From an uncultured Paenibacillus sp. (lineage in GTDB: Bacteria; Bacillota; Bacilli; Paenibacillales; Paenibacillaceae): a DNA stretch of 64,000 bases. Below, in pieces: positions 34,299 to 43,660 of the stretch. The position numbers and the translations under genes were made by a program. How positions within the stretch are numbered: the stretch's first letter is position 1; each line of letters starts with the position of its first letter. The DNA lies in NCBI GenBank assembly GCA_937895345.1, contig CALAWP010000079.1, positions 62,001 through 126,000 on the forward strand. Reading direction: 5' to 3'. Under the pieces are notes generated by a model. That model made no database searches. It was not told the origin of the DNA and saw only the letters and a list, made by a program, of their open reading frames with translations.

Positions 34299-36356
34299 TT
34301 ATTTGGAGAGATTCGGCATGATGTTTTGGAATTGCGTATCGTAGCGCTCTTTATTCTCTTCCACCCACTTGCCGGTTTCTTTGTTTGCTTCCTCCAGAAG
34401 CTTCCCGGTGACAAATTGTTTATGCTGGACAAACTGTTGGAACTTCTCTTCGTTCTTCATCAGCTTGTCAAGCTGCCTTTGCGTGAGCGTTCCGCTGCTC
34501 AGCCACATGATTTGCTGCTGTGTTAAATGATTCGGGTCGGCGGTCAGCAATTCCTCCAGCTTTTTGTTCGTAATCGTTTTTCTGCCGGGAACGACGCTGA
34601 CGTCCACCCCATACTTGTTTTTAATATCGGCAATGGTAATGCCGATGCCGCTTTTGCCGCGAAGATTGTACAGCCATTGCGACCTGAACAATCTGGCGGC
34701 GAACGGACCGATGACCAATGCCTTCAATACGCTTTCCTGCATAATTTCGCCTAAACTTTTCTTTTCGCCCTTGAATAAGTTTCCGACGGCGCTCTCCAAT
34801 GCGCTGGCGACAAAGTTGGTCGTGCGGGTCATCAGCTTGCTGGCTGTCTTGCCGGTGATCACATCCACGGCTTTGCCGAATATGAAGGCGCCAAGCACAT
34901 TGTCCAGCAGCATCTCTCCTAATTCGCCTGATGTCGGAAGAACACCCTTTGTCGCGATAATAGAGGTAAATGAGATCAAGTTCCCTAAACCGAATTGGAT
35001 CAAAACGTTCTTGCTGATCAGCGATTTGCCCAGGCTCGCAAAATTCGCCGCCATCCCACGCGCCATCATCGTCCGCATCCCCGTCCAGGCTCCCGAAGCC
35101 GCCGTCCGGATCAAGCCTCCAAGTCCTCCCAAACCGTTCGTTCTCAAAAATTGAAAGGCGGTGCGCGCCGCCGCTCCGATTCCCGCATAAGCGAAGGCGA
35201 ACACGGACAGACTTGCCATGGCGCTTGTGGCGATGCCGGACAAGTAGCTAAATCCGTCGCCCGCCGTAAAGGAATAGATTAATCCGGCGACGACGCCGGC
35301 CGCAGCCGCAATGATCCATACGGGGGCCGAGATGGCGATGCCCAATACGAGCGCCGCCACGGCGACGACCCCCAGGACGATGGCCGCCCCGGCAATGCCG
35401 ACGACAAGTCCTCTGCCTATTTTATCAAAAAGATCTTTGGCCGTATCGCTCGCGAACCAGTCCCCGACCCGTTCCCACCACGGCTTGCCGGGCTTGTCGA
35501 CGCTGCCCGGGTTTGCGTTCGGGTCCGGCGGCGTCCCTCCTGGATTCGCTCCTCCCGGATCGCCCGGATTCGCTCCTTCGGGGCCGTTGGCGCCGCCCGG
35601 GTTGCTCCCGTCCGGATTCGCTCCCCCGGGTCCGGTCGCTCCGCCCGGATTGCTCCCGTCCGGATTCGCTCCCCCGGGTCCGGTCGTCCCGCCCGGGTTG
35701 CTCCCGTCCGGATTCGCTCCCCCGGGTCCGGTCGTCCCTCCCGGATTGCTCCCGTCCGGATTCGCTCCCCCGGGACCGGTCGTCCCTCCCGGATTGCTCC
35801 CGTCCGGATTCGCTCCCCCGGGACCGGCCGCTCCGCCCGGGTTGCTCCCGCCGGGATTCGTGCCGCCGGGACCATTCGTTCCGCCCGGATTGCTCTCGTC
35901 CGGGTTCGCTCCCCCGGGACCGGTCGTCCCTCCCGGGTTGCTCCCGTCCGGATTCGCTCCCCCGGGTCCGGTCGTCCCTCCCGGATTGCTCCCGTCCGGA
36001 TTCGCTCCCCCGGGACCGGTCGTCCCTCCCGGATTGCTCCCGTCCGGATTCGCTCCCCCGGGACCGGTCGTCCCGCCCGGATTGCTCCCGCCGGGATTCG
36101 TGCCGCCGGGGCCGGTCGTCCCGCCCGGGTTGCTCCCGCCGGGATTCGTGCCGCCGGGATTCGGGTCGTCACCGTCCAATCCCCCGCCCGTCGCTTCTTC
36201 CTCATGCGGCGGAGAAGTATCTTTTACCGGCGGGTCGACCGATTGAAGCTGCATCTCGATCTCTTGCTCGTCCGCCGCGGCAGGAACGACACTCCCAAGC
36301 AGAAGCATGCCAATCACGCTCAAGTATAATGACGCCCGCAATAACAACTTGCTCAT
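34299..36356 (-). CDS. Exported collagen-like Gly/Pro-repeat membrane protein in the Tad locus
   Basis: A 685-residue protein I do not recognise as a known family. Signal peptide to about residue 28 (VVPAAA/DE). Residues about 60-285 consist of some 14 copies of a 16-residue unit of the type GTTGPGGANPDGSNPG (48-bp DNA period). Then come several long hydrophobic, Gly/Ala-rich segments (about 310-420 and more beyond), and a charged, helical C-terminus. It is not a true collagen since Gly is not every third residue. It could be a pilus-associated surface protein or a toxin-like export substrate; both are guesses. The ATG has GGAGGGG about 12 nt upstream. The 1.4-kb 51-bp array lies just before it. 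Confidence 0.7.
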   Translation of the reverse strand: MSKLLLRASLYLSVIGMLLLGSVVPAAADEQEIEMQLQSVDPPVKDTSPPHEEEATGGGLDGDDPNPGGTNPGGSNPGGTTGPGGTNPGGSNPGGTTGPGGANPDGSNPGGTTGPGGANPDGSNPGGTTGPGGANPDGSNPGGTTGPGGANPDESNPGGTNGPGGTNPGGSNPGGAAGPGGANPDGSNPGGTTGPGGANPDGSNPGGTTGPGGANPDGSNPGGTTGPGGANPDGSNPGGATGPGGANPDGSNPGGANGPEGANPGDPGGANPGGTPPDPNANPGSVDKPGKPWWERVGDWFASDTAKDLFDKIGRGLVVGIAGAAIVLGVVAVAALVLGIAISAPVWIIAAAAGVVAGLIYSFTAGDGFSYLSGIATSAMASLSVFAFAYAGIGAAARTAFQFLRTNGLGGLGGLIRTAASGAWTGMRTMMARGMAANFASLGKSLISKNVLIQFGLGNLISFTSIIATKGVLPTSGELGEMLLDNVLGAFIFGKAVDVITGKTASKLMTRTTNFVASALESAVGNLFKGEKKSLGEIMQESVLKALVIGPFAARLFRSQWLYNLRGKSGIGITIADIKNKYGVDVSVVPGRKTITNKKLEELLTADPNHLTQQQIMWLSSGTLTQRQLDKLMKNEEKFQQFVQHKQFVTGKLLEEANKETGKWVEENKERYDTQFQNIMPNLSK
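35530..36165 (-). repeat. 48-bp coding repeats in the collagen-like gene
   Basis: About 13 tandem copies of a 48-bp unit encoding the 16-residue Gly/Pro repeat. Copies differ mostly at third positions and in GAN-PDG versus TN-PGG, unlike the non-coding 51-bp arrays. Confidence 0.9.
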
Positions 36357-36424
36357 ATATGGTCAGTTCCCCTCCTTCCTGCAATAGAAGTCGAACGAAT
36401 CTTCTCAGTCCCCAGCCTATGGCT

Positions 36425-37845
36425 GCTCTAACGTCGTGCATAAACTTACAACGCCCATCCGGGCGAAACTTCGCACCTGTAAGGTCGTGCACGAACTTAC
36501 AGCGCCGCATTCTTCCGCCAATAGCCGCTCTAACGTCGTGCATAAACTTACAGCGCCTCTCCAAGCGAAACTTCGCACCTGCAAGGTCGTTCGCGAACTT
36601 ACAGCGCCGCATTCCTCCGCCTGCGGCCGCTCTAAGGTCGTGCATAAACTTACAGCGCCTCTCCAGGCGAAACTTCGCACCTGTAAGGTCGTATGCGAAC
36701 TTGCAGCGCCGCATTCTTCCGCCAATAGCCGCTCTAACGTCGTACATAAACTTACTGCGCCTCTCCAAGCGAAACTTCGCACCTGTAAGGTCGTTCGCGA
36801 ACTTACAGCGCCGCATTCCTCCACCTGCGGCCGCTCTAACGTCGTGCATAAACTTACAACGCCCATCCGGGCGATTCTTCGCACCTGTAAGGTCATACGC
36901 GAACTTACAGCGCCGCATTCTTCCGCCAATAGCCGCTCTAACGTCGTGCATAAACTTACAGCGCCTATCCGGGCGATTCTTCGCACATGTAAGGTCGTTC
37001 GCGAACTTACAGCGCCGCATTCCTCCACCCGCGGCCGCTCTAACGTCGTGCATAAACTTACAGCGCCTATCCGGGCGAAACTTCACACCTGTAAGGTCGT
37101 ATGCGAACTTGCAGCGCCGCATTCCTCCACCTGCAGCCGCTCTAACGTCGCGCATAAACTTACAGCGCCTATCCGGGCGATTCTTCGCACCTGTAAGGTC
37201 GTTTGCGAACTTACAGCGCCGCATTCCTCCGCCTGCTGCCGCTCTAACGTCGCGCATAAACTTACAGCGCCTATCCGGGCGATTCTTCGCACCTGTAAAG
37301 TCATACGCGAAATTACAGCGCCGCATTCTTCCGCCAATAGCTGCTCTAACGTCGTTCATAAACTTACAGCGCCTATCCGGGCGATTCCTCGCACATGTAA
37401 GGTCGTTCGCGAACTTACAGCGCCGCATCTCTCCGCCTGCGGCCGCTCTAAGGTCGCGCATAAACTTACAGCGCCGCTCCAGGCGTAACTTCGCACCTGC
37501 AAGGTCGTGCACGAACTTACAGCGCCGCATTTTTCCACCAACGGCTGCTCTAACGTCGTGCATAAACTTACAGCGCCTCTCCGGGCGATTCTTCGCACCT
37601 GTAAGGTCGTGCACGAACTTACAGCGCCGCATCTCTCCGCCTACGGCCGCTCTAAGGTCGCGCATAAACTTACAGCGCCTCTCCGGGCGATTCTTCGCAC
37701 CTGTAAGGTCATACGCGAACTTACAGCGCCGCATTTTTCCACCAATAGCCGCTCTAACGTCGTGCATGAACTTACAGCGCCTCTCCAAGCGAAACTTCAC
37801 ACCTGCAAGGTCATACGCGAACTTGCACCGCCGCAAACGCTCCGG
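36425..37845. repeat. Tandem array of 28 units of 51 bp in exact register (14 dimers of 102 bp), family A
   Basis: The core position recurs from 36432 to 37809 with no insertion or deletion: 27 steps of 51 bp. Two unit types alternate. Type B has GTAAGGTCGTGCACGAACTTAC: arms CTGTAAG and CTTACAG around CGTGCACG, a 26-bp palindrome with one mismatched pair. Type A has TAACGTCGTGCATAAACTTA, a degenerate form. Linkers also alternate (GCGCCGCATTCTTCCGCC and GCGCCTCTCCAAGCGAAAC and relatives). The array fills the gap between tadE and the collagen-like gene. It shares its core with the array at 5810-6505. Open frames of several hundred codons cross it, but they lack start sites. Confidence 0.95.
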
Positions 37846-37862
37846 CGGGACCGGTCATGGCC

Positions 37863-38273
37863 TTACTCTTCCTTTTTGAGCGTTACCTCCGCGCTGACCG
37901 GTATGGACATCCCCGTCGTATCAAACAGCCGTTTATTGTTCAGCAGCGGCACCTCCATCGTGACCCTGACCGTCACATACTGGAACAGACCGTCGCTGCT
38001 GTCGCTTCTCGTGATGGAGGTCACCGTATAACCGGAGGCGACGTTTCGAACGGCCGTTTTATAATCCTCGTCGGAGCTGTCTCTCGTCATCGCGACCCGC
38101 GCGCCGTCCATCGCCGCGGCTTTGGCCGTAACCGCCGCCGAAGCCGCCATGGCGACTTGTACGACGATGATAATCATCAGCAAAAAAAGCGGGAGGATTC
38201 CCGCAAATTCAAGCAGCTGGGAACCCTTCTCATTTCGAATATATCTCATATGTCCACCATACGCGTCCGACAT
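37863..38273 (-). CDS. tadE: TadE-family pseudopilin
   Basis: A short protein (136 residues from 38273, 128 from an ATG at 38249) with RNEKGSQLLEFAGILPLFLL: a basic N-terminus, GSQLLEF as the TadE signature, and one membrane segment. TadE and TadF are minor pseudopilins needed for pilus assembly. The start at 38273 is 5 nt after the pilin stop with only a weak site (GGATAAA); 38249 has GGTGG. It follows the Flp pilin and precedes the 51-bp array. Confidence 0.83.
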   Translation of the reverse strand: MSDAYGGHMRYIRNEKGSQLLEFAGILPLFLLMIIIVVQVAMAASAAVTAKAAAMDGARVAMTRDSSDEDYKTAVRNVASGYTVTSITRSDSSDGLFQYVTVRVTMEVPLLNNKRLFDTTGMSIPVSAEVTLKKEE

Positions 38274-38278
38274 CGCTT

Positions 38279-38494
38279 TTATCCAATTTTAATCTGTCTA
38301 ATGAATTCCTTAATCTTGTCGATCAAAATTTTGGCGATCGAGTCTTCGCCCTGGCCGCCGAACAACGGAAGCAGCGCCACGATCAAGATCACGACAACCG
38401 CGACCAATCCGACGTATTCAATCGCTTGCGCGCCTCTTTCATTGCGGATGACGGACATCGATCCGCGGGCTATATTCAGCACCTTGTTCAACAT
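38279..38494 (-). CDS. flp: Flp-type pilin
   Basis: A 71-residue prepilin. The leader NERG/AQAIEYVGLVAVVVIL matches the type IVb Flp pattern: cleavage after Gly, Glu at +5 and Tyr at +6 (QAIEY), then a hydrophobic core. The prepilin peptidase in this locus should process it. The ATG at 38494 has AGGAGG 8 nt upstream; a GTG three codons earlier would overlap that site. Major subunit of the pilus. Confidence 0.9.
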   Translation of the reverse strand: MLNKVLNIARGSMSVIRNERGAQAIEYVGLVAVVVILIVALLPLFGGQGEDSIAKILIDKIKEFIRQIKIG

Positions 38495-38590
38495 AGCTTT
38501 CACCTCCTCTCAAGCGTGCGAATAAGGGAGAGAGCGAATTTCCAGCCCATGGGCTACGGGATTGACGGCCAAAAAAAGGCGCCATTGCCG

Positions 38591-39523
38591 TTAAAACCGG
38601 AAACCATCCTGAAGCCCCATCCCTTGCGGGTTGTAAATAAAGTTCAGCACCAGCAAGCCAATGACGAGCAGCAGCACCGCGGGAAGAATGAAGAAGGTCG
38701 TAATGAGCGTCACCTTCGGGCCGGCCTTGGCGGCTTTTTCCTTCATCTTGTTCATGCGCGCGTTGCGAATGTCCTCGGACAAATGACGGAACGTGTTCGC
38801 GATCGGGACGCCCAGCTTGCTGCCTTGCAGCAAAGCGGCCACCAGCGTTTCCAGCTCCGGGCTGTTATTCCGCTTCATCAGCCGCGTAAACGACTCTTCC
38901 CGCGATACGCCCATATCGGTCTCCTGGATGAACCGGTTCAATTCATCCGCGAGCGGCCCTTCCATGCCGCCGACGACCTGCTTCACCGCCGGGTCCATCG
39001 GGATGCCGGCCTGCAGCGTCACGCTCATCATATCCATAAAGTCCGGCAGCTCCGCGCTGATCTGCTCCTGCCTCGCATTGGCCGCCATTCGAATCCAGAT
39101 GACCGGCACGAACAGTCCGAAAGCCATAAGCAGCAGCTGCAGCAGGCTGTTAATAAAGCCCAAAGTCTGCAGCAGAACAGCCGCGAACGATACGCCCACA
39201 AAGCTGACGAACCGCAAGCCGTAAAACGAGTTCAAATCGAGCCCTTCCGGATAACCGGCCAGCTCCAGCTTGCGCATGATCTCTTTTTTGTTCACAAAGT
39301 ACGGAAACCGCTGCCCTACGGGAGCGAACCGATGCGCCAGGGACAGCAGCCTCCGCTTGAACGCCGCGCGCAACCCGTGTTTGCTGCGCTTCCGGTTCCG
39401 CTGGTAAAGGGAAAGCTTCTCGTGCATCCGGATGCGCTTCATGCCGTGCTTCCAGAACAAAAACATGGATACGGTCCAGAACAGAAAGGCGGCGCCGACC
39501 GTCATCGTCAATACACTTGTCAT
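38591..39523 (-). CDS. tadC: TadC-type pilus assembly membrane protein (type II secretion F domain)
   Basis: A 310-residue membrane protein with T2SSF domain pattern ELPDFMDMMSVTLQAGIPMD and a paralogous block ETLVAALLQGSKLGVPIANT. Four hydrophobic segments, two at the C-terminus (VTLITTFFILPAVLLLVIGL). It forms the inner-membrane platform with TadB. Starts 7 nt after the tadB stop. Confidence 0.88.
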   Translation of the reverse strand: MTSVLTMTVGAAFLFWTVSMFLFWKHGMKRIRMHEKLSLYQRNRKRSKHGLRAAFKRRLLSLAHRFAPVGQRFPYFVNKKEIMRKLELAGYPEGLDLNSFYGLRFVSFVGVSFAAVLLQTLGFINSLLQLLLMAFGLFVPVIWIRMAANARQEQISAELPDFMDMMSVTLQAGIPMDPAVKQVVGGMEGPLADELNRFIQETDMGVSREESFTRLMKRNNSPELETLVAALLQGSKLGVPIANTFRHLSEDIRNARMNKMKEKAAKAGPKVTLITTFFILPAVLLLVIGLLVLNFIYNPQGMGLQDGFRF

Positions 39524-39530
39524 AAGCGGC

Positions 39531-40481
39531 TCATACCTTCACATTCGATACTTTGCGGATCATATAAAAGCCGACCGCCATCAGAACGGTCACGGCAACC
39601 AGCAGCAGAAGTCCCGGGATCGTAAACAGCGGCATAATAAAACCGTCAAACATCAGGTTGAACATGAGCACCATGAACAGCGGCATCAGCAGCAGCGCCA
39701 CCGCCACAAATTTCGTTTCCGCCGTTTGCGTCCGGATTTCACCGTTAATTCGCATCCGGTCGTCGAGCGTCTTCGCCAGATGCTCCATCGCCTGGCTTAT
39801 ATTGCCGCCGGCCTTGCGCTGCACGTTGATCGTCTGGACGAAAATCGAAATATCTTTGCTTGTGACCCGTTCGGCCAGCCGTTCCAGCACCGTTTCCATC
39901 GAGGTGCCCAGCTGCAGCTCGGAGGTCATGCCGCGAAAGATCGGACCGGCCGGCGCCCGCAGCTCCTTCGCCGCCATCTCGAAGCTTTGCGGCAAGCTCA
40001 AGCCGGCGCGGATGCAGCTTGCAATCATCCGGCACAGCTCCGGCAATTGCTTGTTCAATTGCTGGGACAGCCTGTTCTGGCGGGATTTCAGCACCTGCTT
40101 GGAGCCCAGCCCGACCAGCAGCCACGAGACGAGCAGATCGAACGGAAAGTCGATGCGGATCAGCGTGTGGAACAGCAGCACCAGCAAGGCGAAAGCGCCG
40201 ATCTGGATCGCCAGCCAATCGAAGGCGGTGAGCTTCAAGTCGGCTCCCTTCAGCGCGATATCGATGTCGCGGGCATATTCCGAGCGGTTGACTCTGCGCT
40301 TCAGGCGCGCCAGCCGCGAATTTCCTCCGGCCGTTCCTTCCCGGTACAGCGGCTTCAGCCGCTCGTTCAGCCGCGTCCATTTTTTTCGGGTAAATACCAC
40401 TTCCAGCACGGCCAGCGTCAAGCAAACAAACGAAACAAACAGCATGAGCAATACAAGCTTCGGCACCCATGTCATATCCAT
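39531..40481 (-). CDS. tadB: TadB-type pilus assembly membrane protein
   Basis: A 316-residue T2SSF-domain protein: QLPELCRMIASCIRAGLSLP, FVQTINVQRKAGGNISQAME and two C-terminal membrane segments. Starts at MDMTWVPK (40481) with AGAGG 7 nt upstream, overlapping the tadA stop by 10 nt. Platform partner of TadC. Confidence 0.88.
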   Translation of the reverse strand: MDMTWVPKLVLLMLFVSFVCLTLAVLEVVFTRKKWTRLNERLKPLYREGTAGGNSRLARLKRRVNRSEYARDIDIALKGADLKLTAFDWLAIQIGAFALLVLLFHTLIRIDFPFDLLVSWLLVGLGSKQVLKSRQNRLSQQLNKQLPELCRMIASCIRAGLSLPQSFEMAAKELRAPAGPIFRGMTSELQLGTSMETVLERLAERVTSKDISIFVQTINVQRKAGGNISQAMEHLAKTLDDRMRINGEIRTQTAETKFVAVALLLMPLFMVLMFNLMFDGFIMPLFTIPGLLLLVAVTVLMAVGFYMIRKVSNVKV

Positions 40482-41809
40482 GCCGCTTCCTCTTTCGCAA
40501 AATAATGATCGGGAAGATGCTGGCCGAACACCTTCATCTTCTCGTAGCAACGCGGCACATACCCCGTCGGTTCGAAGTGGCCGGCCACGGTTCCGTCCTT
40601 CTCGAGGCCCAGGCGCCGGAAACGGAAAATGTCATGCAGCCTTACGCCCTCCTCGTCCGCGGCCGCTTCCGCGATCGAAACGATTTTGCGGCTGCCGTCC
40701 TGCAGGCGAAGCGTCTGCACGACCAGCTGCACCGCGGATGCGATAAACGGGCGAATGACCTCCGCCGTCATGGACGCGTTGCTCATCAGAATCATCGCCT
40801 CCAGCCGGGACATGGCGTCCTGCGGGCTGTTGGCGTGAATCGTCGTCAGCGAGCCTTCATGGCCGGTGTTCATCGCCTGGAGCATGTCGAGCGCCTCGCC
40901 GCCGCGAACCTCGCCGACGATAATGCGGTCGGGCCTCATCCGCAGCGCGTTGCGCACGAGCTGGCGAATCGATATCTCGCCGGCGCCCTCCATATTGGCG
41001 GGCCGGGCTTCGAGCGACACGACGTTTTTGCGGTTCAGCCTCAGCTCAGCGCTGTCTTCGATCGTTATGATGCGCTCGCCGAGCGGAATGCTCGCCGAAA
41101 TGACATTGAGCAGCGTCGTCTTGCCGCTGCCGGTGCCGCCGGAAATAATGACGTTCAGCTTGGACGCCATCGCCGCTTCCAAAAACCTCGCCATCGGCAC
41201 CGTCAGGCTGTGGAACGAGATCAGATCCTCGATCGTGTACGGATCCTTTCTGAATTTCCGGATTGTCAGCACGGGCCCTTTGACGGAAACCGGCGGAATG
41301 GCGGCGTTAATCCGGCTGCCGTCCTCCAGACGGCCGTCGACCAGCGGCGAGCTTTCGTCGATGCGCCGGCCGATGGGCGCTACGATGCGCTCGATAATAT
41401 TGCGGATATGTTCGTTGTTTTTGAAGGAAACTTGCGCTTGGGAGATGGTGCCGTTTTTCTCGATGTAGATTTCTTGGGGACCGTTCACCATAATTTCCGT
41501 AATTTCTTCGTTTTTCAGCAGCGGCTCCAGCGGGCCGTAGCCGACCGAATCGTTCAGAATCATAGCGATCAGCTTGGATTTGTCCTGCTCGGTTATAATG
41601 ACTTTTTCCTCGATCAGCATATCGGCGATCAGCCGTTCGATCGTTTTGCTCTTCTGATAAGCCGGCAGCTGAATCAATTGCTCCAGATTGCTTTCCTTCA
41701 GCAGCCGCTCCTTGTAGTGGGCGAACAGCTGGTCCAAATATTCGACCGGCTGCTCCGACGACTGCGCGTCGAGCCGGTTACTTAGCTTTTGGAAGATGGA
41801 CAACCGCAT
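40472..41809 (-). CDS. tadA: TadA/CpaF pilus assembly ATPase
   Basis: A 445-residue secretion ATPase. Walker A is IISGGTGSGKTTLLN (about residue 225), the Asp box is ITIEDSAELRL, Walker B is IIVGEVRGGEALDML and the His box is GHEGSLTTIHANSP. The N-terminal part (GYGPLEPLLKNEEITEIMVN) is typical of CpaF. Drives Flp pilus extension. The start is uncertain: ATG at 41809 sits 2 nt after GGAGG, TTG at 41803 is 8 nt after it. It overlaps the tadZ-like gene. Confidence 0.9.
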   Translation of the reverse strand: MRLSIFQKLSNRLDAQSSEQPVEYLDQLFAHYKERLLKESNLEQLIQLPAYQKSKTIERLIADMLIEEKVIITEQDKSKLIAMILNDSVGYGPLEPLLKNEEITEIMVNGPQEIYIEKNGTISQAQVSFKNNEHIRNIIERIVAPIGRRIDESSPLVDGRLEDGSRINAAIPPVSVKGPVLTIRKFRKDPYTIEDLISFHSLTVPMARFLEAAMASKLNVIISGGTGSGKTTLLNVISASIPLGERIITIEDSAELRLNRKNVVSLEARPANMEGAGEISIRQLVRNALRMRPDRIIVGEVRGGEALDMLQAMNTGHEGSLTTIHANSPQDAMSRLEAMILMSNASMTAEVIRPFIASAVQLVVQTLRLQDGSRKIVSIAEAAADEEGVRLHDIFRFRRLGLEKDGTVAGHFEPTGYVPRCYEKMKVFGQHLPDHYFAKEEAAWI

Positions 41810-42977
41810 CCCCTCCAATCCGCTGCAGCAGCTCGTTCGTCAGCTGCCAGATGTCCCGGGCCGGCCCTTTGCTGCCTTTGTCCTTCCGCGATTTCAGCAG
41901 CGGCTCGCCCAGATTGATATAGCTTTGAATCGCCTTGAAATGATCGGCAATTGTGCCGGCGATCGGGTAGGCGGTCATCTTCCGCAGCTCCTCCAGCTGA
42001 ACGTCCCGCTTCTTGCTGAACCGGTTCACGACAATCGCAATGCTGTCCTCCTTGACCAAGTGGTAACGGTCGAGCAGCTGCAGCACGTTCTGCATGCGCG
42101 AAATGCCCGGCCGGTCCAGCTCTGTCACGTAATAGAGCAGCGACGTCTGGCCGAGGGCGCCGATCGATATTTCGTTCATCTCCTTCGGAATGTCCAGCAC
42201 GATCACATCGTAATGGCCTCTGCACGCTTTAATGATCTGCTCGACATCCTCTCCCTTGAACTGCTCGGCTTCCTGCGGATGCTTCGGAGAGATAAGCACA
42301 TGAAGCTGCGAATCCTCGCGTTTGTACAGCACATTGTTAATCTGGGAATGCGTCAGCTCCTTCATGACCGACTTCAAGTCTCCGATGTCTCGGTCGTGCT
42401 TGATGTCCATCAGCATGTCGACGCCGCCGAACTGCAGGTTGAAATCGATCAGCAGCACCCGGTTCGGACAGCGCAGCGCCAGCGCATGCGCCATATTGGA
42501 CGCAATAAAGCTCGTGCCGACGCCTCCCTTACCGCTGTAGACGGTGACGACCTTGCAGCCGTGGCCATCGGCGTCGCGCATCGTTTTTTCCTTTTGCCGC
42601 TCCTGCTGCTTCTGCTGCTCCAACGCCCGCTCGAGCACCTTCTCGAATTCGTCCATCTCTTCCGGATAGCGAATCCATTCCGATATGCCCGAACGATACA
42701 AGCTGCGCAGCAGCTCGAAGCTTTCGGACTTCGACACGTAGATGACCGGTGCGGTGTCGTTCATCCGCTTCATTTGCTGCAGCAGCGACGGCAGCGCCTC
42801 CCGGTCGGACGGCTCGACAAGCACGATGACCCGCGCTTCCTTCGCGTTCAGGCTCGCATAAGCTTCCTTCGGACGGTCGATAATTTCGCCGATCGGCATA
42901 TTCATGAAATTCAGCCGCTGCACCATCTGCTGCGTAATGCGCTGCTCCTCGCATACGATACTCACTTTCGCCGCCAT
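41778..42977 (-). CDS. tadZ: CpaE/TadZ-like pilus localisation ATPase
   Basis: A 399-residue protein: N-terminal receiver-like domain without a clear phosphoacceptor, a charged Gln-rich helix (EQQKQQERQKEKTM), then a MinD/ParA-like ATPase with a deviant Walker A VYSGKGGVGTSFIASN and LLIDFNLQFGGVDMLM. TadZ positions the pilus machinery at the pole. ATG at 42977 follows GGAGTG 8 nt upstream. Overlaps tadA. Confidence 0.87.
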   Translation of the reverse strand: MAAKVSIVCEEQRITQQMVQRLNFMNMPIGEIIDRPKEAYASLNAKEARVIVLVEPSDREALPSLLQQMKRMNDTAPVIYVSKSESFELLRSLYRSGISEWIRYPEEMDEFEKVLERALEQQKQQERQKEKTMRDADGHGCKVVTVYSGKGGVGTSFIASNMAHALALRCPNRVLLIDFNLQFGGVDMLMDIKHDRDIGDLKSVMKELTHSQINNVLYKREDSQLHVLISPKHPQEAEQFKGEDVEQIIKACRGHYDVIVLDIPKEMNEISIGALGQTSLLYYVTELDRPGISRMQNVLQLLDRYHLVKEDSIAIVVNRFSKKRDVQLEELRKMTAYPIAGTIADHFKAIQSYINLGEPLLKSRKDKGSKGPARDIWQLTNELLQRIGGDAVVHLPKAK

Positions 42978-42984
42978 CCCCGCT

Positions 42985-43626
42985 TCACTCCCCTTCCGTC
43001 CCTACCTTGGCATTCCCGCTCTTCAGCACGCGAAGCTCCTTGCCGTAATTCAGCATCCAGATGACGTCGTCGGCCTGATCGAGCGGCAGCGCCACCCCGA
43101 TCGACAGCGTCTCGTCGTCTTTTTTCGAAACGCTGTTCACGCTGACGTCGCGGAGAAGGACCTGCGTCCTGCGCGTATCTCCTTGACCGTCGCTGCCGGT
43201 CTGCTCGTACGACGCCACGAGATCCACCTTATCCAGCACGTCGATCCGGTCGTCGAAGACGGCAAACGGCGCCCGAAGCACGACCTGGCGAAATTCGCCG
43301 TTCACCAGGTTGTTGTTGCGGAGCATCGGCTTCGTAATGATGCCGTTCTGAGGAATGGGCACCATGGACACTTTGCCGTCGAGATCCTGCAAATTTTGAA
43401 TATAGGAATCGGTCACATATTTTTTCGGTATTTCGGAAGATCCGATCATATCCATCGTGATGCGCTCGCCTGCGGGTATGGACTTGTTGGCGATGTAAAT
43501 GACGGCCATCTCCCCCAGACTCGTTTCTTTTTCTTTCATGTAGCTCGAGAAGAGCACCGTCGCCGCCAATGCCAGCGCAATCGAAAAAACGAGAAAAACA
43601 AAAGCTCTGCGACGCGTTTCAAACAT
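42985..43626 (-). CDS. cpaB: CpaB/RcpC-like pilus assembly protein (SAF domain)
   Basis: A 213-residue protein with an N-terminal membrane anchor (VFLVFSIALALAATVLF) and an SAF-type domain: IANKSIPAGERITMDMIGSS, then ILRKPML-like segment ITKPMLRNNNLVNGE. RcpC-domain-like second half. In Gram-positive Tad systems it is thought to sit outside the membrane near the pilus base. ATG has AGGAGAG 11 nt upstream. Confidence 0.82.
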   Translation of the reverse strand: MFETRRRAFVFLVFSIALALAATVLFSSYMKEKETSLGEMAVIYIANKSIPAGERITMDMIGSSEIPKKYVTDSYIQNLQDLDGKVSMVPIPQNGIITKPMLRNNNLVNGEFRQVVLRAPFAVFDDRIDVLDKVDLVASYEQTGSDGQGDTRRTQVLLRDVSVNSVSKKDDETLSIGVALPLDQADDVIWMLNYGKELRVLKSGNAKVGTEGE

Positions 43627-43660
43627 GGTTGACGTCTCTCTCCTGTCTTAAATGAACTGG

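Noticed and set aside
35530..36165. Same family as the 51-bp arrays
   Set aside because: Period is 48 bp, sequence is unrelated, and it encodes a clean Gly/Pro repeat in one frame.
36202..37836. Open frame of 544 codons on the minus strand and longer ones on the plus strand across the 51-bp array
   Set aside because: They arise because the period (17 codons) keeps every frame free of stops. No ribosome site; the frames run into neighbouring genes; changes between units are not concentrated at third positions.
36425..37845. CRISPR array
   Set aside because: The 51-bp units repeat throughout, including the linkers, which recur between units; no unique spacers and no cas genes.
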